A stretch of 64,000 bases of DNA from Streptomyces sp. NBC_01445 (GTDB lineage Bacteria > Actinomycetota > Actinomycetes > Streptomycetales > Streptomycetaceae), in the NCBI RefSeq assembly GCF_035918235.1, contig NZ_CP109485.1, positions 2,728,001 through 2,792,000 of the forward strand, given 5' to 3'. The translations under genes and the position numbers were made by a program. Positions within the stretch are counted from its first letter, which is position 1. Each line of letters starts with the position of its first letter. Positions 57,701 to 64,000 of the stretch are shown in pieces. A model generated the notes under the pieces. That model did not search any database. It was not told the DNA's origin and saw nothing but the letters and a program-made list of their open reading frames with translations.

Positions 57701-59176
57701 GTGGCCCCCTTGAGCCAACAGCTGCACAAGTCCCTGACCTGGCGCGACGGCCTCGCCATCGCCATGGTGATCCCCAACGGCCTGCTCCTGACGGTGGGTT
57801 ACACCGTGGGCGCGATCGGAGGCTGGACGGCGATCACCATCTGGTGCGTCGGGGCGCTCGTCGCGTTCGCGCAGAACATGCTGTTCGCCGAGACCGCCGC
57901 GATGTTCCCCGGTATGTCGGGCGGGATCAGCAGATACGCCACCGAGGGCTGGAAGCGCTACTTCGCCCCGCTCGGCGCCGTGGCGTCGTACGGCTACTGG
58001 ATCGGCTGGTCGTTCAGCATCGCGGTCAACGGCGCGGCGATCGGCCACCTCATCACCGCCCAGTGGTTCCCGCACGCCCCGTCGATCCCGTTCCCCGGCC
58101 ACCGCATCGGCCTTCCGGAAGCGCTCGCCGTCCTGGCGATCGCCGGCGGCTGGGCCTGCAACTACTTCGGCGCGCGGCTGGCCGCGAGCGTCTCCAAGGC
58201 CGTCGCGGCCCTGGTGATGTGCGGCCTCGCGGTGGTCGTCATCGCCCCGTTCCTGCGCCCGGGAAGCTGGGACGCGTCACGCCTGACCTGGTACCACGGC
58301 GGCAGCTGGATGACGCTGATCGTGTGGTTCTACGTCACGGCCTGGACGACGTACGGCACGGAGATCTGCGCGTCGTTCGCACCCGAGTACCGCGACACGG
58401 CGCGCGACACGGCGAAGGCCCTGCGGCTGACGTCCCTCATCTCGCTCGGCGTCTTCTTCGTCGTCCCGCTCGCGACGGTCGGCAGCGTCGGCGAGGAGAC
58501 GCTGCGCTCGGACCCGGTCGGCGCGTTCGCCACCGCCTTCACCCAAGCGCTCGGCGGCTTCTCCGATGTCGGCGTCCTCATCCTGATCGTCTCGATGTTC
58601 TTCGGCATGGTGTCGTGCACGGCGGACGGGGGGCGGGCGCTGTACGGCCTGGCGCGCGAGGGCATGACCGTACGGCAGCTCGACAAGGTGAACCGCTGGG
58701 GCGTGCCGGGCCGCGCCCTCACGCTGGACGCGCTCGTCAACGCGGCGATCGTGGTTCTGCTCGGCGAGCCCCTGAGCATCCTCATCGCCAGCAACTTCGG
58801 CTACCTGGTGGCCATGACGCTCGCGGTCGCCGGCTTCCTGCTCCTGCGCAAGGACCGCCCCGACTGGCCCCGCCCGATCCGCCGCGCCCGCGCCTGGATC
58901 CCGGTGGCCTGGGCCATCCTGGCCTTCAACATCGTGATCGTCTCGGTCGGCGTCACGCATCCGTCCCTCGCGGGCTACGGCGGCGCCACGGAGTCCTTCC
59001 TCGCGGTCGGCATCCTGCTGATCTCGGTGGTGCTGTACGCCTACCGAAGGGTGGTCCAGGACGGGGAACGCATCGCCTGGCGCATCGAACCGCCCCAGAT
59101 GCCGGAGGACGAAGCAGCCCCTCAGCCCCCGAACTCGGCGACCGCCCGCCCCACGATCCGCTCCAGCCGGTCGTGA
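57701..59176 (+). CDS. APC-superfamily amino-acid permease
   Basis: A 491-residue permease with about 12 hydrophobic segments. Segment 1 is GLAIAMVIPNGLLLTVGYTV; the loop AAMFPGMSGGISRYATEGWK matches the amino acid-polyamine-organocation family (FPxxGG...). The ~30-residue C-terminal tail is hydrophilic. It likely imports an amino-acid-like compound used by the OYE-type enzyme under TetR control. GTG 57701 was used; the ribosome site is weak, and TTG 57710 is an alternative. The 3' end overlaps the convergent Mut7-C gene by 55 bp. Confidence 0.85.
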   Translation: MAPLSQQLHKSLTWRDGLAIAMVIPNGLLLTVGYTVGAIGGWTAITIWCVGALVAFAQNMLFAETAAMFPGMSGGISRYATEGWKRYFAPLGAVASYGYWIGWSFSIAVNGAAIGHLITAQWFPHAPSIPFPGHRIGLPEALAVLAIAGGWACNYFGARLAASVSKAVAALVMCGLAVVVIAPFLRPGSWDASRLTWYHGGSWMTLIVWFYVTAWTTYGTEICASFAPEYRDTARDTAKALRLTSLISLGVFFVVPLATVGSVGEETLRSDPVGAFATAFTQALGGFSDVGVLILIVSMFFGMVSCTADGGRALYGLAREGMTVRQLDKVNRWGVPGRALTLDALVNAAIVVLLGEPLSILIASNFGYLVAMTLAVAGFLLLRKDRPDWPRPIRRARAWIPVAWAILAFNIVIVSVGVTHPSLAGYGGATESFLAVGILLISVVLYAYRRVVQDGERIAWRIEPPQMPEDEAAPQPPNSATARPTIRSSRS

Positions 59177-59850
59177 TGGGCACCCCGCCAGTACACGCGC
59201 CCGCACGCACGGCACTGGGCGAACACGTCGTACGTTCCGCGCGTCCCGCCCTCAAGCAGGTCGGCGACGTCTTCCTTACGGGCTTCCTTCAGCAGCCCGT
59301 TGCAGGCGGTGCACCGGGTCCAGGGGCGCAGCTCGGGCGTGAACCGGCCCAGTACGTCGCGTAGTTGCTCGTCGGGCCGGTCGCTGTAGACGTACGCGCC
59401 GGCCCACAGCTCACGCCGCCGCAGCAGCCCTCGGTCCCGGCTGAGCATGACGCGCCGCTCGGCGGCGGAGCGGGCCGCCAGCGCGGGGTCGCCGATGTCC
59501 GTGGACTCGTACGCGGAGTCGACCCCGAGCAGCCTCAACCGCCGTGCCAGCGTGCCGAGATGGACGTCGAGCAGGAACCGCAGCGGCGCCCCCTCGACAC
59601 ACTGCGGCCGGACGACGGCCCGGACCTCGACCCGCTCCCCGGCCACGGGAATGTGCCCGACGGCCACCTCGCGCCCGTCCACGACCAGCGCCCCCACCTC
59701 CGTGAGCGGCACGCCGAGCGACTCGATCACGTGCCCCAGCGTGGACACGCCGTCGGTGACGAGCGGGACGGCCGCGCCTCCGCGCCGGGCATGCGGAACG
59801 AACAGCTCCAGCTCGGGCACGACGCTGACGACGATCTCCGGTCCGTTCAT
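59122..59850 (-). CDS. Mut7-C RNase domain protein with ubiquitin-like N-terminus
   Basis: A 242-residue protein. The first ~80 residues have a ThiS/MoaD-like beta-grasp pattern (VEVRAVVRPQ at its end). The Mut7-C PIN-type nuclease domain follows, with LDVHLGTLARRLRLLGVDSA (Asp-containing motif), MLSRDRGLLRRRELWAG, and a zinc ribbon RCTACNGLL/QCRACGRVYW. The family is predicted to be an RNase; its role is unknown. The last 55 bp overlap the permease gene on the other strand. Confidence 0.88.
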   Translation of the reverse strand: MNGPEIVVSVVPELELFVPHARRGGAAVPLVTDGVSTLGHVIESLGVPLTEVGALVVDGREVAVGHIPVAGERVEVRAVVRPQCVEGAPLRFLLDVHLGTLARRLRLLGVDSAYESTDIGDPALAARSAAERRVMLSRDRGLLRRRELWAGAYVYSDRPDEQLRDVLGRFTPELRPWTRCTACNGLLKEARKEDVADLLEGGTRGTYDVFAQCRACGRVYWRGAHHDRLERIVGRAVAEFGG

Positions 59851-59943
59851 CGGCTCAGGATGCCATGGGCGCCGGGGCCGGGACCTGGGGTTTTCCCTCC
59901 CACGTGGCGGGGACGGGCGCGCGCCGAACCTGAGCCGACCGCG

Positions 59944-60468
59944 TCAGCAGCCGCGCGCCCTCGGCTCGAACTTCACGCGCGCGTGCTCGTCCTTGCCGTG
60001 GACCTCGCTGTACGTGGCAGGGCTGACCCGGAACCAGAGGTCGTCCTTCTGGGGCTTCCCGTTGACGTCGTCGAGCCGTACGCACCACCGCTCGGTCCGC
60101 ACGACGCGGGTGTACGTCTCGCTGCCCTTGCGGACCTTGTGGCACTGGTTGTAGCGCTCGGTGGTGTACCAGGTGCGGGTCCTCTTGCGCTTGCCACTGC
60201 CGCTGCGCGAGGTGTGCTTGACCTTCCGGGTGGCCGGATCACACTCCTTGACCATGTGCGCGCGGGTGCCCCGGACGGTCTTACGCGGAAGATGCCGGAC
60301 GGCGTCGTAGAGACCACGCACCTGATCGGAGTGCGGCTTCGAGTACCCACCGCCCTTGCCACCACCGTGGCCCGACACCTTGTCCGCACCGCCGCCACCA
60401 CAGGCACCGAGTGCTGCCATCAGCACCACCATGAACCCGGCCAGCGCCGGACGCCGCATCACAGACAT
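59944..60468 (-). CDS. Lipoprotein, basic, unknown function
   Basis: A 174-residue predicted lipoprotein. The signal ends in a lipobox (MVVLMAALGAC), then a Gly-rich spacer. The mature part is rich in Lys and Arg (GSGKRKRTRTWYTTERYNQ) with Cys residues (KECDPA, QCHKV, ERWCVRL and the C-terminal Cys). No family is recognised. ATG 60468 was chosen (GAGGG just upstream); ATG codons at 60480, 60477 and 60459 are in frame. It diverges from the beta-helix membrane gene. Confidence 0.75.
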   Translation of the reverse strand: MSVMRRPALAGFMVVLMAALGACGGGGADKVSGHGGGKGGGYSKPHSDQVRGLYDAVRHLPRKTVRGTRAHMVKECDPATRKVKHTSRSGSGKRKRTRTWYTTERYNQCHKVRKGSETYTRVVRTERWCVRLDDVNGKPQKDDLWFRVSPATYSEVHGKDEHARVKFEPRARGC

Positions 60469-60611
60469 GTCCCTCATCACTCACCACGCGCGCGCACGTA
60501 CCGTGCGCCTTCACGTTATTGGCATGTACCGACTAACCCGCCGGTCAGCGTAACGGATCAGGTCATCGGCACGACCTCCGGCGTGAGCAGCCGGCCCCAC
60601 GCCGGGCACTG

Positions 60612-60641
60612 TTGACACCACACTCGCCCGCCGACCAAAGT
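60612..60641 (+). promoter_or_regulatory. Promoter for leaderless transcript
   Basis: TTGACA at 60612-60617, 18 bp, then CAAAGT at 60636-60641. A start site 7-8 bp further would fall at the GTG codon at 60649, which has no Shine-Dalgarno. The arrangement predicts a leaderless mRNA. Confidence 0.55.
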
Positions 60642-60648
60642 CGCCCCG

Positions 60649-62115
60649 GTGGAGATCAACGACCTGACACCGGCCGAGCGACGCGTCTGGGACGCATTTC
60701 CCCGGGGCGAAGCCATCGACTTCACCGAGGACCACGGTGAGCTTCCCGAGGACCACGAACGCCCGCTCCCTGAACGGACCTTACGGGCATCCGTTCTACG
60801 GCGCCTGCTCCTCCGCGCCGACCGGGCCGAAGGCCACACCGCTCAGGTGTGGGTGGCCGGGGCCCGGATCACCGGACGCCTGTACCTGGGTTACAGCACG
60901 ATCGACTTTCCGGTACACCTGGGAGCCTGTGCGTTCGACGAGGCTCCCAACTTCTACGGCGCGCAGATCCGCCAGCTCGAACTCCCGCGCTCCACCATGC
61001 CCGCCCTCCACGCGGCGACCGCACGAATAGACGGGGTGCTGCGCATCTCCGGCTGCCGCATTCCCGGATCCGTACGGCTGGGCGGGGCACGGATCGCCGG
61101 CGCGTTCTTTCTCGACCGCGCGGAGCTCGGACGGACAACGGACCTCGACGAACCCGCCCTCCAGCTGAACCACTCCATGGTGGAAGGCGACGTATTCGGC
61201 CCGGACCTCGTCGCCCACGCACAGGTCAGGATGGTGGGCATGACGGTTGCCGGTTCGGTCGACCTCGACGACGCCAGGCTGCACGACGGTGACGGCGATG
61301 CCCTGGATGCCGAGAACCTCACGGTCGGTTCCGACCTGCGCGCCATGCGCCTTCAGACGCGCGGCCGCCTCAATCTGCGCGGCGCCCGTATACCCGGCCA
61401 GCTCAACCTGGCCCACGCAGACCTGTCCCATCCCGCAGGCATAGCGCTGCGAGCCAGCAACGCCACCATCGGCGAGCTGTGGTTGCGCAGCGCCCAGCCC
61501 ATCCGGGGAGCGGTCAATTTCCGTGGCGCCAGGCTCGATCTGCTCCATGTCGCCCCGGAGATCCTGCCGGACAAGCTCCGCCTGGACGGGCTGACCTACG
61601 CCACGCTCACCCCGCACGAGCCCGCGCCGAAGCGCTTGCCGATGCTGCAACGCGACCAGGACGGCTACGTTCCGTTCGCCTACGAGCAGTTGACCGCCGC
61701 CTACCGTCGCATCGGCGACGCGGACGCGGCCCGCACCATCCAGCTCGCCAAGCAGCGCCGCCACCGCGCGACACTGCCCGCCTACGCCCGCCTATGGGGT
61801 CACATCCAGGACGTCACCGTCGGCTACGGCTTCCGGCCCATGCGGGCCGCCGGCTGGCTCCTGTCCCTCTTGGCCATCGGCTCCGTCGCCTTCGCCCTGC
61901 ACCACCCCAGCCCCCTCAAGCCCGACGAATCCCCCGACTTCAACGCCGTCTTCTACGCCCTCGACCTCCTCCTCCCGATCATCGACTTCGGCCAGGAGAG
62001 CGCCTTCTCCCCGACGGGCTGGCACCAGGCGCTCTCGTACGTCTTGATCATCACAGGCTGGATCCTCGCCACAACTGTCGCCGCAGGCATCACCCGAACC
62101 GTGAGCCGTCAGTAG
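60649..62115 (+). CDS. Beta-helix membrane protein ("membrane-associated oxidoreductase" type)
   Basis: A 488-residue protein. Residues ~65-310 are a series of short beta-strand repeats (ARITGRLYLGYSTIDFPVHL, GVLRISGCRIPGSVRLGGAR, GRLNLRGARIPGQLNLAHAD), like a pentapeptide-type right-handed helix. An amphipathic segment (QLTAAYRRIGDADAARTIQL) and two or three TM segments follow (GWLLSLLAIGSVAFALHH, a middle LLLPIIDFG segment, and LIITGWILATTVAAGI). Streptomyces homologues are often named membrane-associated oxidoreductases without visible redox motifs; I see none here. The gene uses less extreme codons than its neighbours and has a TTA codon at residue 45. It is predicted leaderless. Confidence 0.75.
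   Translation: MEINDLTPAERRVWDAFPRGEAIDFTEDHGELPEDHERPLPERTLRASVLRRLLLRADRAEGHTAQVWVAGARITGRLYLGYSTIDFPVHLGACAFDEAPNFYGAQIRQLELPRSTMPALHAATARIDGVLRISGCRIPGSVRLGGARIAGAFFLDRAELGRTTDLDEPALQLNHSMVEGDVFGPDLVAHAQVRMVGMTVAGSVDLDDARLHDGDGDALDAENLTVGSDLRAMRLQTRGRLNLRGARIPGQLNLAHADLSHPAGIALRASNATIGELWLRSAQPIRGAVNFRGARLDLLHVAPEILPDKLRLDGLTYATLTPHEPAPKRLPMLQRDQDGYVPFAYEQLTAAYRRIGDADAARTIQLAKQRRHRATLPAYARLWGHIQDVTVGYGFRPMRAAGWLLSLLAIGSVAFALHHPSPLKPDESPDFNAVFYALDLLLPIIDFGQESAFSPTGWHQALSYVLIITGWILATTVAAGITRTVSRQ
60781..60783 (+). promoter_or_regulatory. TTA codon in beta-helix membrane gene
   Basis: Leucine codon 45 (Arg-Thr-Leu-Arg-Ala) is TTA, implying bldA-tRNA dependence in Streptomyces. Confidence 0.75.
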
Positions 62116-62135
62116 GGCTCGTCCGGCGGCGCCTG

Positions 62136-62447
62136 TCAGCCGCCGGCTCCCGGCGGAAAACCGATCGCGATGTACGACCAGCGCGCCGCACCCACCACCA
62201 GGAAGCCCAGAGGCGGTGCCAGCCACCAGCGCCCGAGGCTCTGCCGCCACACCGCGAGCAGGGTGACCAAGAGGGTGAGGGCGCCGAGCGCGATCAGCAG
62301 GACCGACGCAAACTCGATTCCTGTCAGCGTCTGCTCATCCCAGTCGCCCTGCGGCCGAGTCACCAAGGCTCCGTACGCGACATAGGCGTTGAGCATGTTC
62401 GCGAGGACGAGAAGGACTCCCCAGGGCCCTCGCAGCAGGCCGGTCAC
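62136..62447 (-). CDS. Small membrane protein, 103 aa
   Basis: An integral membrane protein with about three hydrophobic segments: GVLLVLANMLNAYVAYGALV, FASVLLIALGALTLLVTLLA and a C-terminal LAPPLGFLVVGAARWSYIAI. No family was recognised. GTG 62447 has AGGAGG 9 nt upstream. The longer frame up to 62603 would run into the tRNA-Leu gene and is rejected. It converges on the beta-helix membrane gene, with 20 bp between stops. Confidence 0.6.
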   Translation of the reverse strand: MTGLLRGPWGVLLVLANMLNAYVAYGALVTRPQGDWDEQTLTGIEFASVLLIALGALTLLVTLLAVWRQSLGRWWLAPPLGFLVVGAARWSYIAIGFPPGAGG

Positions 62448-62543
62448 GCCGGGAGGCCTCCTGGTCAATCGACGTGCTGCCTGAGCAGCCGTGTCGATGC
62501 GGACACTGCATGCCCGGTTGATCACGCCGCCGCCCAGATACGC

Positions 62544-62568
62544 AAAAGACCCCAGATGAACTGGGGTC
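62544..62568 (-). terminator. Intrinsic terminator of tRNA-Leu
   Basis: GACCCCAG (62548-62555) pairs with CTGGGGTC (62561-62568) around a 5-nt loop. On the minus strand the stem is followed by TTTT, a complete rho-independent terminator 6 nt downstream of the tRNA CCA end. Confidence 0.9.
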
Positions 62569-62573
62569 TCAGC

Positions 62574-62661
62574 TGGTGTCCGAGGGGGGACTTGAACCCC
62601 CACGCCCGATAAAGGGCACTAGCACCTCAAGCTAGCGCGTCTGCCATTCCGCCACCCGGAC
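62574..62661 (-). tRNA. tRNA-Leu (GAG anticodon)
   Basis: An 88-nt class II tRNA with encoded CCA. The acceptor 5' strand GTCCGGG pairs with CTCGGAC. The D-arm has GGCGGAATGGCAGACGCGC. The anticodon stem-loop CTAGC-TTGAGGT-GCTAG gives GAG. A long variable arm and the T-arm GGGGG-TTCAAGT-CCCCC follow. It reads CTC/CTT leucine codons. Class II shape and length confirm leucine. Confidence 0.95.
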
Positions 62662-62803
62662 TAGGTGTCTGTCGCCCGGCCGGGGTGTTCCCCGCGGCGA
62701 CATGGATAACAATACCAAAGCCTCGGAGTGCCTTTCACCTGCATATCCGTCGCCTCGGCGGCACCTGCGGGGGGTCGGGAGCGGGGCCGCCTACAGTCTC
62801 ACC

Positions 62804-64000
62804 ATGAGTAGTCAGTCCGTCACCGGGACATCTCCGCGGGTGCGGCGGCCGCGGGCTCTGTCGCCGCTGCGGGAGCACCTTCGGGACACCTTCTGGTTCG
62901 CGCCGACCGGAGCCATGGTCGGGATCTTCGTCGTGTGGTTCCTGGCCGATGAGCTGGACACCGCCATCGTCGACACGCTTCGTGATGCCGGCGCGTACGA
63001 CAGCATCTCCCAGCTCCAGAGCATCGCCGACGACGCGCAGACCGTCGTGAGCACCATCAGCGCCGCGATGATGACCTTCATCGGTGTCGTCTTCAGCATC
63101 TCGCTCGTGGCGCTCCAGATGGCGAGCGGGCAGCTCAGCCCCCGGGTGGTGCGGATCTTCATCCGGAGCCGGATCACGAAGGCGACGTTCGCCGTCTTCC
63201 TCGCGACGTTCGTGCTGTCGCTGCTCGTGCTGACCTCGTACGACAGCGAGCCCGACCCGAAGCTCGTCAGATCCGTGCCCGTGGTGCAGTCCGTGCTCAC
63301 CCTCTTCATGGTCGGGCTCAGCCTGCTGCTGTTCGTGATGTACGTGAACTCGACGCTGCGGATGATGCGCGTGAGCTACGTGATCGACCGGGTGACCACG
63401 GAGGCTTTCCGGCTCGTGGCCCGGATGCCGGTGGAGGTCAGGGGTGCCGGTGCCGTGGAGGACCTTGGGCCCGAGACCGCGCGCGTCGTTCATCAGGGGC
63501 GGGCCGGTGTGATGCGTGACGTCAATATCGCCCGGCTCCTCCGCGCCGTCCGGCACCGGCCCGGCGTCACCCTGCGGCTCCTCCCCCGTACCGGCGACTT
63601 CGTGGTGCCCGGCACGCCCGTCCTCGCCGTGCACGGCGGGGCGCCGCCCTCTCTGCGGGCCCTGCGCTACACCGTCCACGTCGGCGTCGAGCGCACCTTC
63701 CACCAGGATCTCGGGTTCGGGCTGCGGCAGCTCTCCGACATCGCGCTGCGCGCCCTCTCCCCCGCCGTGAACGATCCGACGACGGCCGTGCAGGCCCTCG
63801 ACCGCATCGTGCAGTTCCTCGCCGCGGTCGCGAACCGGCCGCTCGACTCGTTGCGGTACACGGACCGGGGCGGCGTGGTGCGGCTTGTGCAGCCGGTTCC
63901 GGGGTGGGAGGCGCTCGTCGATCTGGGGTTCACCGAGATCCGGGGGTGTGCGGCCGGCAGTCCCCAGGTGTCGCGGCGCATGCTGGCCGGGCTCGACGAT
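62804..64000 (+). CDS. DUF2254 membrane protein, 3'-truncated by window edge
   Basis: 399 codons of an open frame that continues past the right edge. The predicted topology has two N-terminal TM segments (FAPTGAMVGIFVVWFLADEL and MMTFIGVVFSISLVALQM), then ATFAVFLATFVLSLLVLTSY and VLTLFMVGLSLLLFVMYV, and a soluble C-terminal half (DVNIARLLRAVRHRPGV, DLGFGLRQLSDIALRALSPA, VNDPTTAVQALDRI). ASGQLSPRVVRIFIRSRITK and the SPAVNDPTTA motif are typical of DUF2254. Function is unknown. ATG 62804 was chosen. The promoter would lie between it and the divergent tRNA-Leu. Confidence 0.88.
   Translation, partial: MSSQSVTGTSPRVRRPRALSPLREHLRDTFWFAPTGAMVGIFVVWFLADELDTAIVDTLRDAGAYDSISQLQSIADDAQTVVSTISAAMMTFIGVVFSISLVALQMASGQLSPRVVRIFIRSRITKATFAVFLATFVLSLLVLTSYDSEPDPKLVRSVPVVQSVLTLFMVGLSLLLFVMYVNSTLRMMRVSYVIDRVTTEAFRLVARMPVEVRGAGAVEDLGPETARVVHQGRAGVMRDVNIARLLRAVRHRPGVTLRLLPRTGDFVVPGTPVLAVHGGAPPSLRALRYTVHVGVERTFHQDLGFGLRQLSDIALRALSPAVNDPTTAVQALDRIVQFLAAVANRPLDSLRYTDRGGVVRLVQPVPGWEALVDLGFTEIRGCAAGSPQVSRRMLAGLDD

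Noticed and set aside
62136..62603. 155-aa version of the small membrane protein
   Set aside because: Its first codons overlap tRNA-Leu and the terminator; GTG 62447 with AGGAGG is the better start.
1..64000. CRISPR arrays, insertion sequences, prophage or integrative-element attachment sites
   Set aside because: No spaced repeat array, transposase, integrase or tRNA-fragment duplication was seen; the tRNA-Leu at 62574 has no flanking integrase or repeated 3' end in the window.

Overview
The window is chromosomal DNA of a Streptomyces-type actinomycete. The evidence is very high GC, strong third-position GC bias, frequent GTG and some TTG starts, twin-arginine and long Sec signals, many 4-nt ATGA/GTGA gene overlaps, only two TTA (bldA-type) codons found by eye, and gene families typical of the genus. 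I see no IS element, prophage or CRISPR array. One tRNA is present, tRNA-Leu with a GAG anticodon.

Layout. 1-7.2 kb (minus): the end of a DUF2510 protein, a Tat-exported phospholipase C, a GH38 alpha-mannosidase and a GH4 glycosidase; a 28-bp inverted repeat separates the two glycosidases. 7.3-11.5 kb: a secreted protein of unknown function, an MHS-type permease, a Tat-exported lactonase-fold protein and a small conserved-looking protein. 11.6-18.1 kb: a double-glycine peptide (bacteriocin-like) locus with a Cys-free precursor, an HlyD-like protein, a C39 peptidase/ABC exporter and a second ABC protein of the NHLM type, but no modification enzyme. 18.3-25.5 kb: a secreted GH31 enzyme, an apparent type VII secretion remnant (EccD-like N-terminus plus a proline-rich MinD/EspI-like ATPase), a micro membrane protein and a long-chain acyl-CoA ligase.

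25.7-36.9 kb is the most notable region. A four-gene operon (trypsin-EAD, VMAP, MoxR AAA+, and an SAV_2336/FxsT-type STAND-TPR protein, each overlapping the next by ATGA) converges on a three-gene RiPP operon (FxsA precursor, FxsB radical SAM/SPASM cyclophane synthase, HExxH peptide hydroxylase-like protein). The precursor is odd: its YDS triad is followed by 17 more residues instead of ending in FxSxx-COOH. The fxsT gene carries a TTA codon.

37-62 kb holds a ClC channel and three catabolic clusters. (i) A LysR-flanked acid-catabolism operon contains an MHS permease, an acyl-CoA dehydrogenase, an ADP-forming acyl-CoA synthetase, a DUF35 protein, a Cys-less SCP2-type thiolase and an SDR. (ii) A C4/C5-dicarboxylate-type cluster contains a CitE-like lyase, a MaoC-like hydratase, an MFS permease, an MmgE/PrpD protein, a family III CoA-transferase, an acyl-CoA dehydrogenase and a GntR regulator, with TTGTACGGC-like boxes at three promoters. 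(iii) A TetR/OYE-type flavoprotein/APC permease group has a perfect palindrome in its divergent promoter. The right end carries a Mut7-C protein, a lipoprotein, an apparently leaderless TTA-containing beta-helix membrane protein, tRNA-Leu and a DUF2254 membrane protein that runs off the window.

Functions are read from motifs and family knowledge only; no database search was possible.
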